Shown: positions 34,933 to 43,624 of the stretch, one piece after another
How positions within the stretch are numbered: position 1 is the stretch's first letter
Layout of the letters: each line of letters opens with the position of its first letter
From: Pseudomonas silvicola
Lineage (GTDB): Bacteria; Pseudomonadota; Gammaproteobacteria; Pseudomonadales; Pseudomonadaceae
Assembly: GCF_026651855.1 (NCBI RefSeq)
Contig: NZ_CP093280.1
Coordinates: 3,698,001 to 3,762,000, forward strand
Reading direction: 5' to 3'
Length of the DNA stretch: 64,000 nucleotides
The notes under the pieces: generated by a model
Database searches by the model: none
Told to the model about the DNA's origin: nothing
The model's input: only the letters and a program-made list of their open reading frames with translations
Translations under genes and position numbers: made by a program

Positions 34933-35571
34933 TCAGGCTTGGGACGTAAGGGCGTTGGTGCGCTCGATACCGCGCAGCACGGCGGGTCGCTGGCTAACCG
35001 CGTTGAACCAACGTTCCACGTTCGGGCTGTCAGCGAAATCGACACCGGCAAACTCTTTGCGCCAGAGCCAGCCGAAGTGGGCAATGTCGGCGATTGAAAA
35101 CTCATCTCCGGCGACATAAGTGGTGTCTGCCAGTACGCCATCGAGCACGGCAAGTGTGCGTTTGGCCTCGCCATGGAATCTGGCAATCGCCGCCGGGTTA
35201 GGCTCGTTGGCGAGTTTCTGGAAGTAGCCGGACTGTCCAAAGGCCGGGCTCAGCCCACTGGCATGGAAGAACAGTTGCTCGAAGGCTCTGGCGCGCGTCA
35301 CGCCCTCGGAAGGCAGCAGCCGACCATATCGCTCTGCCAGGTAGACAAGGATGGCGGCCGATTCGGTCAGCACCATGGGCTGGCCGTTGTCACCCAGCGG
35401 ATCGATCAGCACCGGCACTTTGGCATTGGCGTTCAGGGCGATGAATGCCTCGTATTTTTGCTCTCCCTTGCGAATGTTCACGGGCAGTAACCGATAGTCG
35501 AGCCCCAGCTCTTCGAGGGCGATAGGGACTTTGACGCTGTTGGGGGTGGCAAACGCATGAACAATCAACAT
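34933..35571 (-). CDS. Glutathione S-transferase
   Basis: A 212-residue GST with an N-terminal thioredoxin-fold domain (ATPNSVKVPIALEELGLDY, VPVLIDP, VLTESAAILVYLAERYG) and an alpha-helical C-terminal domain (FSIADIAHFGWLWR). The start MLIVHAFATP at 35571 is used. An upstream in-frame Met five codons earlier is less likely. It conjugates glutathione to electrophiles in the cytoplasm and is cotranscribed with the OYE gene. Confidence 0.9.
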   Translation of the reverse strand: MLIVHAFATPNSVKVPIALEELGLDYRLLPVNIRKGEQKYEAFIALNANAKVPVLIDPLGDNGQPMVLTESAAILVYLAERYGRLLPSEGVTRARAFEQLFFHASGLSPAFGQSGYFQKLANEPNPAAIARFHGEAKRTLAVLDGVLADTTYVAGDEFSIADIAHFGWLWRKEFAGVDFADSPNVERWFNAVSQRPAVLRGIERTNALTSQA

Positions 35572-35857
35572 GGGGCAGTTCCTCAATCGACAATGGACTA
35601 GGGCCTTGCGTGGTCAGTAACGCAACGCTTCGTGCCAAGTGGCTACGATGGAGGCCAGTCTGCGTGGAACGGTTAGAGCGCAGCAGACCGGTCGCAGCGA
35701 TATGATTCATTCCTCCGCGGAATAAACATCCAAGGTTGCACGCGTCGAGTGAGGGCATTCCTGTTGAGCATATTTCCTATGCGGGTCAGCGCTCTACTGA
35801 GGGCGCTTCTACACCGCGATCATGAGTCTCGACGCATCAACCATCGAGGAAATACTC

Positions 35858-36514
35858 ATGACCCTTCAAGCCAAGCTGGATGCATTCAAGGCCGACTTCG
35901 TTGCCGGCAAGCCGCCCTACAATGCCCCAGCACCCGTACATGCGGTGATGCACCGCGCGACGGCTGAACTGATCGCCAGCGGTCAAGCCGAGCGAGCGCT
36001 GAAGGCCGGCGACCTGGCCCCGGTATTCAGCCTTCCAGACGCGGAGGGGAAGCTAGTGTCTTCAGCCGAATTGCTGTCACGCGGCCCACTGGTGATCAGC
36101 TTCTATCGCGGGGTGTGGTGCCCTTACTGCAATATGGAGTTGCAAGCCTTGGAAGAAGCACTGCCGGTCTTTAAGGAGCGCGGCGCGAGCCTGGTTGCGA
36201 TCTCGCCACAGAGCCAAGCCAACAGCCGCAAGTCGCAGCGCCAAAATGGTTTGGGGTTCCCCATCCTGAGTGACACGGGTAATGAAGTGGCGGCTGCATT
36301 CGGCCTGCGTTTCAAACTGCCAGACTATCTGGCTGAACTCTATCTGAGCCTGGGTAACAACCTGCCGGTCATCAATGGTGACCAAAGCTGGACGTTGCCT
36401 ATGCCGGGCCGTTTCGTCATCGGGCAAGACGGCATCATTCTGTACGCGGAGGTCAATCCCGACTACACGCTGCGCCCTGAGCCCACCGAGTTGCTGCCTG
36501 CATTGCGCGGTTGA
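35858..36514 (+). CDS. Peroxiredoxin-like thioredoxin-fold protein
   Basis: A 218-residue AhpC/TSA-type protein. A helical N-terminus (LQAKLDAFKADFVAGKPPY) precedes the thioredoxin fold, with the active-site stretch FYRGVWCPYCNMELQALEEALP. The WCPYC motif has two cysteines, unlike classical 1-Cys or 2-Cys peroxiredoxins, so a thiol oxidoreductase role is also possible. The start at 35858 follows GAGGAAAT. It diverges from the GST/OYE pair across 286 bp in which I see no other gene. Confidence 0.9.
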   Translation: MTLQAKLDAFKADFVAGKPPYNAPAPVHAVMHRATAELIASGQAERALKAGDLAPVFSLPDAEGKLVSSAELLSRGPLVISFYRGVWCPYCNMELQALEEALPVFKERGASLVAISPQSQANSRKSQRQNGLGFPILSDTGNEVAAAFGLRFKLPDYLAELYLSLGNNLPVINGDQSWTLPMPGRFVIGQDGIILYAEVNPDYTLRPEPTELLPALRG

Positions 36515-36527
36515 TTGTCCATCTTTC

Positions 36528-36549
36528 AAGGCCGCCTTAGGGCGGCCTT
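36528..36549. terminator. Bidirectional hairpin between convergent genes
   Basis: A 9-bp perfect stem (AAGGCCGCC / GGCGGCCTT) with a TTAG loop lies between the peroxiredoxin-like and LysR stops, 13 bp from the first and 2 bp from the second. A long U-tract is absent, so strength is uncertain. Confidence 0.65.
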
Positions 36550-36551
36550 GC

Positions 36552-37439
36552 TTATTGCCGGCTCATCAAGCCTTCGACGAAATCGACAAACGCTCGCGCC
36601 TTGGCGCTCGCCAGGCGGCCTGTAGGAAATACCGCCCAGAGATCCAGCGGCGACAGTTGCCAGTCTTCCAGCAGTGGAACCACGTCGCCCTTGGCGAGTT
36701 CATCCGCGAACATCCATTGGGACGTCAACGCCACACCCAGATGCCCGAGTACTGCCGCCCGCACACCCTCAGCGGCACTGACCCGCACCCGCCCGCTCAC
36801 TGTCACCGACTGCACTGTACTGCCCTGCTTGAAGGCCCAATGTTCACCGCCGCCTGCCAGAGCGTGAATAACCGCTTGGTGCTGTGCCAGGTCGGTCGGC
36901 ACTGAGGGCTCGCCATGGGTCTGCACGTAAGCAGGCGTGGCCAAGACCAGCCGCTGACATGCCCCGATCTTGCGTGCGATCAGGTTGGAGTCCGCCAAAG
37001 CTCCCATGCGCAGGGCGACATCGATGCCTTCCTCGACGAGATTGATGGTGCGGTCGTCCAGGACGATATCGATGTTCAGTTCGGGGTGTGCTTCGAGGAA
37101 AGCCCCCAGGTGCGGCAGCACATGCAAACGCGCGAAGGTCACTGCCGCGCAGACCCGTAAGGTACCGTGCAGCCCGCTGCCTGCACCACGCGCGGCGAGA
37201 TCGGCTTCATGGGCTTCCTCAATGGCACGTTTGGCGCGGTCGTAGTAGGCCGTGCCTGCCTCGGTCGGCGTGAGTCCGCGAGTGGAGCGCAGTAGCAGGC
37301 GAACGCCAAGGCGCTCTTCCAGTTGTGCAATGGTTTTCGACACGGCGGGCTGGCCGAGGTTGAGACGCCGCGCGGCGGCAGAGAACGACCCTGCTTCGAG
37401 CACACTGACGAAGGTTTCCATTGCAGCCAATCGATCCAT
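36552..37439 (-). CDS. LysR-family transcriptional regulator
   Basis: A 295-residue LysR regulator. The winged HTH lies at residues 1-60 (MDRLAAMETFVSVLEAGSFSA, LNLGQPAVSKTIAQLEERLG) with a C-terminal effector domain (CrgA-like type, DIVLDDRTINLVEEGIDVALRMG). It is the last of a minus-strand group with the SDR and AhpD-like genes. It probably regulates these and/or the OYE/GST pair in response to an electrophile or redox signal. That is inferred from neighbours. Confidence 0.92.
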   Translation of the reverse strand: MDRLAAMETFVSVLEAGSFSAAARRLNLGQPAVSKTIAQLEERLGVRLLLRSTRGLTPTEAGTAYYDRAKRAIEEAHEADLAARGAGSGLHGTLRVCAAVTFARLHVLPHLGAFLEAHPELNIDIVLDDRTINLVEEGIDVALRMGALADSNLIARKIGACQRLVLATPAYVQTHGEPSVPTDLAQHQAVIHALAGGGEHWAFKQGSTVQSVTVSGRVRVSAAEGVRAAVLGHLGVALTSQWMFADELAKGDVVPLLEDWQLSPLDLWAVFPTGRLASAKARAFVDFVEGLMSRQ

Positions 37440-37549
37440 CGTTGTTCCACCTGAAACGGTTAAAAAGGCACGGCAAAAAACGAGCGAAGCATAGGCTTCG
37501 CTCGTAGCGGGAGGGTTATCTCAACGCGGAGGGTACAAAGCAAGCCTCT

Positions 37550-38272
37550 CTAGAACGCAGCCTTGTCGATTGAAGCACCGCCATCGACGAACAATGTCTG
37601 GCCAGTCATGAAACCACTGCTCTCGGACAGCAGGAAGGTGATGGCCGCTGCGATCTCTTGCGGCTGGCCAAAGCGGCCCATCGGAACGCCCGAAAGGTAG
37701 CGGGCCTCGCCCTCGCTGCCAGGCGGGTTGTTCGCGCGGAACAAAGCTGTTTCGGTCGGCCCGGGGGCTACAGCATTGACGGTGATACCGGTCGTGGCCA
37801 GTTCCAGTGCCCACGACCGGGTAAAACTGATCAGTGCGGCCTTGGCAGCGGCATAGGCCGTACGGTGGGTGATTCCGAGCACGGTCAGGCTGGAGATGTT
37901 GACGATTCGGCCCCACTGCCGCTCGCGCATGCCCGGTAATACGGCTTGAGTGGCCAGAATCGCCGAATGCAGATTCACGCGCATCACCGCATCGAAGTCG
38001 TTCAGATCCACCTCGCCCAGCAACTGCGGGCGAACCAGCCCGACATTATTCACCAGGCCGTCAAATGCGTATTGCTCGGTGAGCGTTGCCAGGGCTTGCT
38101 CGGTCGCTGCGCTATTCTCCAGATCAACGGAGACCAAGGTGCCGGGGAAATCAATGTTCTCCACCTGGCGGGCAATGCCCACAACGCGGTGGCCAGCCTC
38201 CGCTAGCGCCTGAGCGAGCGCAAGTCCGATGCCTTTGCTTGCGCCGGTGATCAAAAAAGTTCGCATGGTCAT
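37550..38272 (-). CDS. Short-chain dehydrogenase/reductase
   Basis: A 240-residue classical SDR: TGASKGIG cofactor motif, LVNNVGLV in place of NNAG, Ser in VNISSLTVLG, YAAAKAAL active site, FVDGGASI at the C-terminus. It uses NAD(P)H to interconvert an alcohol and ketone. It is followed by the LysR gene and preceded by an AhpD-like gene on the same strand. Its substrate is unknown. Confidence 0.92.
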   Translation of the reverse strand: MTMRTFLITGASKGIGLALAQALAEAGHRVVGIARQVENIDFPGTLVSVDLENSAATEQALATLTEQYAFDGLVNNVGLVRPQLLGEVDLNDFDAVMRVNLHSAILATQAVLPGMRERQWGRIVNISSLTVLGITHRTAYAAAKAALISFTRSWALELATTGITVNAVAPGPTETALFRANNPPGSEGEARYLSGVPMGRFGQPQEIAAAITFLLSESSGFMTGQTLFVDGGASIDKAAF

Positions 38273-38330
38273 GAGTGCTCCTGGTGCCAGCCCATGTCAG
38301 GGCTGGCTGAGTGATGGTCGGCAGTGTCTC

Positions 38331-38885
38331 TTAGACCGGCTTAGTCCATTCGTTACCCTTCATGAACGGATCGAGCTGAGTGTGCACCAGATGGTTGGTG
38401 TAGTTGCTCATGACCTTGGTGGCAACGCCCAGCACCACTTCCAGAACGTTGCGGCGAGTGAAGCCAGCAGCGAGAAACGCCTCGATACCTGCGTCGCTGA
38501 CGAAGCCGCGATCACGCACCACCGCAGTTGTGAACACATGCAAGGCTTCCAGGCGGGCATCCGGGATGACAGTACCGGCACGCAATGCAGCAATCATCTC
38601 AGGCGCCATCTCGATCATCTTAGCCAGAGTGGTGTGCCCGGCCATGCAGTAGTGGCAATTGTTCTCGAAGTTCGAGGTGAGGTACACAACCTGCTGTTCA
38701 TGCGCGGTGAGAGTGCTCTTGCCAAACAGATCCCAGAGTTGGCTGTAGCCGGCCAGCAACTCTGGCGATTCCGCCATATTGCCTTGCAGGTTGGGTACGA
38801 AGCTGAACGCGTTCTGCACCGCTTCCAGAACAGGCTTGGAGGCAGCAGGGGCGGTGTCGATGGTGTAACGAGTGAAAGTGGTCAT
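38331..38885 (-). CDS. AhpD/carboxymuconolactone decarboxylase-family protein
   Basis: A 184-residue alkylhydroperoxidase-like protein. The active-site region is EQQVVYLTSNFENNCHYCMAGHTTLAKM, containing the Cys-x2-Cys-x3-His motif typical of AhpD-type thiol peroxidases. The start MTTFTRYTID at 38885 is chosen. Three codons of the longer frame are plausible only without a ribosome binding site. It adds to the redox-defence character of this block. Confidence 0.9.
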   Translation of the reverse strand: MTTFTRYTIDTAPAASKPVLEAVQNAFSFVPNLQGNMAESPELLAGYSQLWDLFGKSTLTAHEQQVVYLTSNFENNCHYCMAGHTTLAKMIEMAPEMIAALRAGTVIPDARLEALHVFTTAVVRDRGFVSDAGIEAFLAAGFTRRNVLEVVLGVATKVMSNYTNHLVHTQLDPFMKGNEWTKPV

Positions 38886-39525
38886 CGCAGTTTTCCTTGA
38901 GTGGGTCAGCAAGAGTGCTGAAGCTATCTTGCGGTTCTCGTCAGAGCTGCGGAACGTAGGGAGTGGGCATATGACTCATGCTTCACAGGAATAAAGCAGA
39001 TTCGGAGCCACTGATGCATGCACGACCCTCGTGGAAGAAATGACGGCGGCAAATTACGTGACGAGTGCTGAAAGGCTACGGAGGCTCGACTTCTACCTGT
39101 CAAGGTGCGGCCGTGCAGGGGGGTATAACCGATACGAACGTGTGGTCATGTCGAATACAATCCGCTCGTCAAGCCAACGCAATACGCACCCTTGGCTAGG
39201 TGAGTTCGCTGGACGCTTACCTTCGTTGACCTTTGCTGTTATTGATCGCTCAACGCGCGCTTGTGCCTGAGGGCTCGGCCACGGCCAAGACACTGTATTA
39301 CCGCTTGAAACGCTGGGTAGCGCTGATGCGCTACCTGGACGATGGTGCTGTGCCCATCGATAGCAATGCCGTGGAGAACCAGATCAGGCCGTGGGCGCTC
39401 GGTAGGTCGAACTGGCTCCAGAATAGCATCGGAAGGGTCATGCCTAGCCCTTTGCATGAATGACTGTAAGCCCAAACTGGTACGCGTCCGGTGAAGTCAG
39501 GTTGATACAACCGGATTCGTGGCGC
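38886..39525. other. Gene-poor stretch with IS66 scraps
   Basis: 640 bp without an intact gene. Between 39205 and 39497 it contains an IS66 tnpC fragment and two IS66-like end sequences. I see nothing else of coding character. Confidence 0.6.
39205..39497 (+). mobile_element. IS66 tnpC fragment with end-like repeats
   Basis: Codons from 39242 encode the C-terminal piece of an IS66 transposase (LKRWVALMRYLDDGAVPID, VENQIRPWALGRSNW), homologous to 33190-33380 of the larger copy but diverged. TTCGCTGGACGCTTACC at 39205-39221 and GGTACGCGTCCGGTGAA at 39480-39496 resemble IS66 terminal repeats and are inverted relative to each other. It is a relic. Confidence 0.75.
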
Positions 39526-39981
39526 TCACTCCAATGGCAGTGGACGATCTGTGATGACGTGTTTCATTACTAAGGTCGAGCTTAGCCGCTGTACATTTGG
39601 CAGCCTCGATAGCTCCTCATCATAGAGCTTCTGAAACGCCGGAAGGTCTGCGGTTACGACCATTAGCAGGTAGTCCGGATCACCAAATAGTCGTTGAGCT
39701 TGGACAATGTAGGGGATACTTGGTAAGGCTTTTTCGAAGTCTGCTACGGCCTGCTGATGCCCTTCTCGTAACGTCACGAACACCAGTGAAGAGAAATTGA
39801 GCCCTAGCTCGGGGGCAGAGAGGTGGGCGCGGTATCCCTTGATCACTCCAGCCTCCTCTAAAGCTCGAACTCGTCGATGGCAAGGGGACAAGCTCAGCCC
39901 CACGCGCTCGGCCAAGTCCGTGAGTGACTGGCGGCCATCTTCTTGTAGCTCCGCAAGAATCTTCCTGTCGAATCGATCCAT
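39526..39981 (-). CDS. Lrp/AsnC-family transcriptional regulator
   Basis: A 151-residue Lrp-type regulator with an N-terminal HTH (KILAELQEDGRQSLTDLAERVGLS, SPCHRRVRALEEAGVI) and a C-terminal RAM ligand-binding domain (YLLMVVTADLPAFQKLYDEEL). Such regulators sense amino acids. It is divergent from a LysE-type exporter, a standard pairing, and probably controls it. Confidence 0.93.
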   Translation of the reverse strand: MDRFDRKILAELQEDGRQSLTDLAERVGLSLSPCHRRVRALEEAGVIKGYRAHLSAPELGLNFSSLVFVTLREGHQQAVADFEKALPSIPYIVQAQRLFGDPDYLLMVVTADLPAFQKLYDEELSRLPNVQRLSSTLVMKHVITDRPLPLE

Positions 39982-40120
39982 TTCGAAAAACCTTCTACTG
40001 AGACTGGGGTCTGCGAGTATCTACGCAAGATAATACCATGAGACTTGCTTTATCCTTCTCTCTCAGTTTCCGCCAGGGCCAAAGGTGCCGTACTGGTGAT
40101 GAACGAGAGGAAAATTTATC

Positions 40121-40738
40121 GTGAGCGCTTCTTTGATGATGGCCTTCTGGGCCGTTTCGTTTCTGTTTGTTATCACCCCAGGGGCTGATTGGGCTTACGC
40201 CATTTCAGCGGGTTTGCGAGGCCATACCGTGGTGCCTGCGGTATTGGGCATGCTCTCAGGCCATGTTCTTGCGACATTGATCGTAGCGGCCGGTGTGGGT
40301 GGCCTGCTGGTGAGAATCCCTTATGCGTTGTTGACGCTGACGCTGATGGGGGCTGCTTATCTCTTGTGGCTCGGCTTTAACATGCTGCTCAAACCCTCAG
40401 TTCCCGCTCAAGGGGACGCCGCAGATGATGAGGGCTGGATCACCTGGGCATTCAAGGGACTGTGTGTGAGCGGCCTTAACCCAAAAGTGCTGCTGCTGTT
40501 CCTGGCTTTGCTGCCTCAGTTTACTGATTCGTCTGCTGCTTGGCCGGTTGCAGTCCAGATCATTGCGCTAGGGCTCATCCATGCTTTCAGTTGCGGAGTC
40601 GTTTATCTGGCCGTGGGCTATGGCGCACGCGCTGTACTGACTTCTCGACCTGGGGCCGCGCTCAATGTCAGCCGCATTTCAGGGGCCGCGATGATTGTCA
40701 TCGCTGTCGTCCTCGCGGCTGAGCGGCTGACCGTTTAA
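40121..40738 (+). CDS. LysE-family amino acid exporter
   Basis: A 205-residue inner-membrane protein with six hydrophobic segments and the LysE N-terminal signature (FLFVITPGADWAYAISAGLRGH) and GLNPKVLLLFLALLPQF. The start is GTG at 40121, preceded by GAGAGGA. It exports an amino acid or related small molecule. Its stop overlaps a possible panB start, so the exporter, panB and the MaoC gene form an operon. Confidence 0.9.
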   Translation: MSASLMMAFWAVSFLFVITPGADWAYAISAGLRGHTVVPAVLGMLSGHVLATLIVAAGVGGLLVRIPYALLTLTLMGAAYLLWLGFNMLLKPSVPAQGDAADDEGWITWAFKGLCVSGLNPKVLLLFLALLPQFTDSSAAWPVAVQIIALGLIHAFSCGVVYLAVGYGARAVLTSRPGAALNVSRISGAAMIVIAVVLAAERLTV

Positions 40739-40752
40739 TGGAAGGTAAACCA

Positions 40753-41586
40753 ATGTCTGAACAGACCACCGCCCCTTACGTTAGTCAAAATCGTGGGCGG
40801 GTAAGAATTCCTCATCTACACCAGATGAAAGCGCGGGGCCAAAAATGGGCCATGTTGACCGCTTATGACATGTACACCGCAGCCATATTTGAGGAGGCAG
40901 GAATTCCTGTGCTTCTGGTCGGCGATTCAGCCGGTAACAACGTCTTCGGCTATGACTCGACCTTGGCAGTAACCGCTGAGGAAATGTTGCCCTTGGTCAG
41001 CGCGGTCTCTCGTGCTACCAAGCGCGCATTGATCATTGCCGATCTGCCTTTTGGTTCCTACCAGGGGTCACCTGAGCAATGCTTCCATACCGCCGTGCGC
41101 TTTATGAAAGAAGGTGGCGCGCACGCCGTTAAGCTCGAAGGTGGAATTGAGATGCTCCCCCAGGTCGAGAAACTGGTGGCCGCAGGGATTCCAGTGATGG
41201 CCCATATTGGATTCACCCCGCAGGCAGAGCATCAACTGGGCGGTTACCGTATCCAGGGCAAGGGCTCAGACGCGCAAAGGTTGATTGATTTAGGGATGGC
41301 TTTTGAGCGCGCAGGAGCGTTTGGCCTGCTCATTGAGATGGTGCCAGGCGAGGTTGCAAGCCGAATCACCGAGGCAGTTGGCATTCCCACCGTTGGAATC
41401 GGGGCGGGGAACGGCTGTGACGCTCAAGTACTGGTATGGCAGGACATGGCAGGTCTGCGGCAAGGCCAGTTGCCTCGATTCATCAAGCAATACGCTGATG
41501 TGCGAAAGGTGTTGAACGACGCTGCTCAAGCCTTTGCTAAGGATGTCGAGTCAGGATCATTCCCAGGATCTGAGCACACTTTTTGA
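40753..41586 (+). CDS. panB: 3-methyl-2-oxobutanoate hydroxymethyltransferase PanB (paralog)
   Basis: A 277-residue PanB of usual length. Motifs are LTAYDMYTAAIFEEAGIPVLLVGDSAGNNVFGYD, AVKLEGGIEM, IPVMAHIGFTPQAEHQLGGYRIQGK and VGIGAGNGCDAQVLVWQD. It makes ketopantoate from ketoisovalerate and methylene-THF. I chose the start at 40753 (MSEQTTAPY, preceded by GAAGGT), although ATG 40738 is also open. No panC follows, and it sits between a LysE exporter and a MaoC gene. It is thus probably a second copy with another metabolic role. Confidence 0.85.
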   Translation: MSEQTTAPYVSQNRGRVRIPHLHQMKARGQKWAMLTAYDMYTAAIFEEAGIPVLLVGDSAGNNVFGYDSTLAVTAEEMLPLVSAVSRATKRALIIADLPFGSYQGSPEQCFHTAVRFMKEGGAHAVKLEGGIEMLPQVEKLVAAGIPVMAHIGFTPQAEHQLGGYRIQGKGSDAQRLIDLGMAFERAGAFGLLIEMVPGEVASRITEAVGIPTVGIGAGNGCDAQVLVWQDMAGLRQGQLPRFIKQYADVRKVLNDAAQAFAKDVESGSFPGSEHTF

Positions 41587-41603
41587 TGCGGCAGGAGAGT
41601 CCA

Positions 41604-42053
41604 ATGAACGCGATACGCCAGAGGGCGATTGAAGGACTTGAACAGGGCGACACATTCGAGATCAAGCGCACCTTCTCGGAGGCTGACATCGTTCAGTTCG
41701 AAGCACTATCGCATGATCACAACCCAGTCCACTCCGATGCCGGATACGCTGTAGCTAAAGGTTTTGACGGCACCATCGCCCAAGGACTCCTTACGGCGAC
41801 TTTGATCACCGAGATTGGCGGGCACTTGGGTTGGCTGGCTACATCAATGAGCTTCAAGTTCAAGCGGCCTGTCTATGTTGGGGAGGAGTTGACCTGCGTA
41901 TGGGCAATTGTCCGGATTGATGACCGACATCGAGCGGAAGCCGAAGTCATCGTGAAGAACAGCACCGGCCAAGCTGTGCTGCTGGCTGAAACTACAGGGG
42001 TGATTCCTAGCGAGGCTGAAAGGGCGGTTCTCGCGGCAACCCCAGGCGATTAG
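41604..42053 (+). CDS. MaoC-like hot-dog dehydratase
   Basis: A 149-residue single-domain hydratase. The active-site region is FEALSHDHNPVHSDAGYAVAKGFDGTIAQG, the (R)-specific enoyl-CoA hydratase/PhaJ-type motif with Asp and His. It would hydrate a 2-enoyl thioester. The start MNAIRQRAIEG at 41604 follows CAGGAGAG. It lies 17 bp after panB, so the three genes are cotranscribed. The physiological link to PanB is not obvious. Confidence 0.88.
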   Translation: MNAIRQRAIEGLEQGDTFEIKRTFSEADIVQFEALSHDHNPVHSDAGYAVAKGFDGTIAQGLLTATLITEIGGHLGWLATSMSFKFKRPVYVGEELTCVWAIVRIDDRHRAEAEVIVKNSTGQAVLLAETTGVIPSEAERAVLAATPGD

Positions 42054-42099
42054 GTTTGGCCCGATGCTGTGGCCCGCGCGGCACCCGGTGGCAGCGGCT

Positions 42100-42612
42100 T
42101 CATGGCGCGGCCCGGTAATAGGCCGTCATGCCCTGCACCATCTACTGATGGACGCGGGTAACGGACACGCCAAGTTCTTCTGCAATGCGCGCATAGGTCA
42201 GGCCATCGACCTGACTGTAGAGAAAAGCTGCCCGGGCCTTGGACGACAGGCCGTCGAGCAGACGCTCGATTTCCATCAGCGCTTCCATGACCAGCCAGTG
42301 CTCCTGGGGCGACGGTGCGCAAGCCTCGGGCAGGGCAGCGAGGGACTCCAGATAAGCCCGCTCGATGTCGTTGCGGCGCCAGCGGGCGAAGATCAGCCGC
42401 TTGCCAATGGTGCTCAACAGAGCCCGCGGCTTACGGATGGCCAACGGATCGGGCAGCGCAACCGCCTGGGCGAAGGTCTCGGCCGCCAGGTCAGCCACGT
42501 CTTCACGGCAATGCAACCCCAGGCGCTCGAAGAGCCAGCCTTCGTGATCGCCGAAAAGGCGACGCAGCATTTGTTGGCGGAATTGGAAATGTGGGCTGAG
42601 ACTAGCATCCAC
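42100..42612 (-). pseudogene. ECF (FecI-like) sigma factor with a premature stop
   Basis: An ECF sigma-70 protein: region 2 (FRQQMLRRLFGDHEGWLFERLG, DVADLAAETFAQAV, RKPRALLSTIGKRLI) and region 4 (LDGLSSKARAAFLYSQVDGLTYARIAEELGVSVTRVH). The frame hits TAG at 42142-42144 after 156 residues. The same frame continues for 13 residues (MVQGMTAYYRAAP) to a TGA at 42100-42102. These last codons look like the normal FecI-type tail, so a Tyr codon probably mutated to TAG. Only the end of the recognition helix tail is lost, so partial function is conceivable. No anti-sigma (fecR) or TonB receptor gene follows. Confidence 0.8.
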
Positions 42613-43081
42613 TGCGGACAGCGCCCTTGCTAATGATAAATATTCGCAATAGTGCAGGGGGCGGGCGAATGCAAGTTTTGGACGGTAGGTCGGATCTTCA
42701 GGGCCGATAGGTGCTGACTGCGGGCAGTGGCTACAGCTAGGCGATAAGGGCGGTCGCGTCTGCTTAAAAATACGCGGACACCATCGCCCTTACCTTAGGG
42801 ATTTTAACGTGTGCTCGGCAGACGCTTGCATCGGCTCAGGATCGCGAGGCCTTGGTGCTGTGGAATTGCTCACCCGTATCGTCTAGCTGAGCACGTCACC
42901 TGTTGTTAGACTGGTAAGGTTATTTAGTACCTCTGATCCACTCGAGAACTGCCGGGAACGGGGAACATGTGTCTTCTGGTAAAGTCGCAACGTGATCCGC
43001 ATCCAGCTTTAATTTCTCTATTTTGAATCCGTGAGTTATCGACTTTATCGTTGAGGGTTCATACCCCGCCTGAAGTGCTAG
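42613..43081. other. Non-coding stretch upstream of the sigma gene
   Basis: About 470 bp of lower-GC DNA. I see no gene, RNA motif or clear repeat. It presumably includes the sigma-factor promoter and decayed sequence. Confidence 0.5.
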
Positions 43082-43215
43082 TGTAGTGGTCAACTGATCC
43101 CGGACACTGCCTCAAGTTTTTCCTCAGCGACCGCAGCCGGTAACCCATCGTTGAACTGATGCGGCCTTTGCCAGTTGTACCGCTGCATCTTGAACCGACC
43201 GATATCCTACTGGGT
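43082..43215 (-). mobile_element. IS3-family transposase 3' relic
   Basis: The end-like sequence TGTAGTGGTCAACTGATCCC starts at 43082. The minus strand next to it encodes the C-terminus of an IS3-family OrfB (KMQRYNWQRPHQFNDGLPAA, then EEKLEAVSG). The rest of the element is missing or unrecognisable. Confidence 0.8.
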
Positions 43216-43624
43216 CTGTGACGCGCTCATGTAGTCCACCGTCGGTATCCACTCCGTGTTGGCGCTGATGCTGAATTGACCTGAATGCCGAGAGGCCCCT
43301 GACCCAGCCTGAATCCTCGCGAACCATTGCCTGTGCTGGGGTTATGTCGATTTATACGTCGGCTGTGAAATGGACCACCTAGCAAATGTTCTCGGTTGTC
43401 TCGCGCTACTGCACGACCGCTTTCCGTGGACCCCAGCCTGCAAGGCGAGGCGACTCCCGTTGCCAATACAGGCCGGCTTTTCAGGGCAGGGCGGCATTGC
43501 GGGCAAGGAGCACGTGTTAGCTAGTGTTTACTGACGGCGGTTGCCTGTCCTCAGTCGTTCATCTAGTTGCCGGAAAGGTGCTCTGACAGATTTTCAGACA
43601 CTGGTTCACCCTTCAGCAGGCTTT
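43216..43624. other. Decayed spacer before the core locus
   Basis: About 400 bp without a supportable gene. It is the boundary between IS-rich DNA and the GC-rich sugar locus. Confidence 0.5.

Noticed and set aside
34914-35240. N-terminal extension of the OYE gene
   Set aside because: It is the antisense or out-of-frame reading of the GST gene. The conserved OYE sequence begins at 34913.
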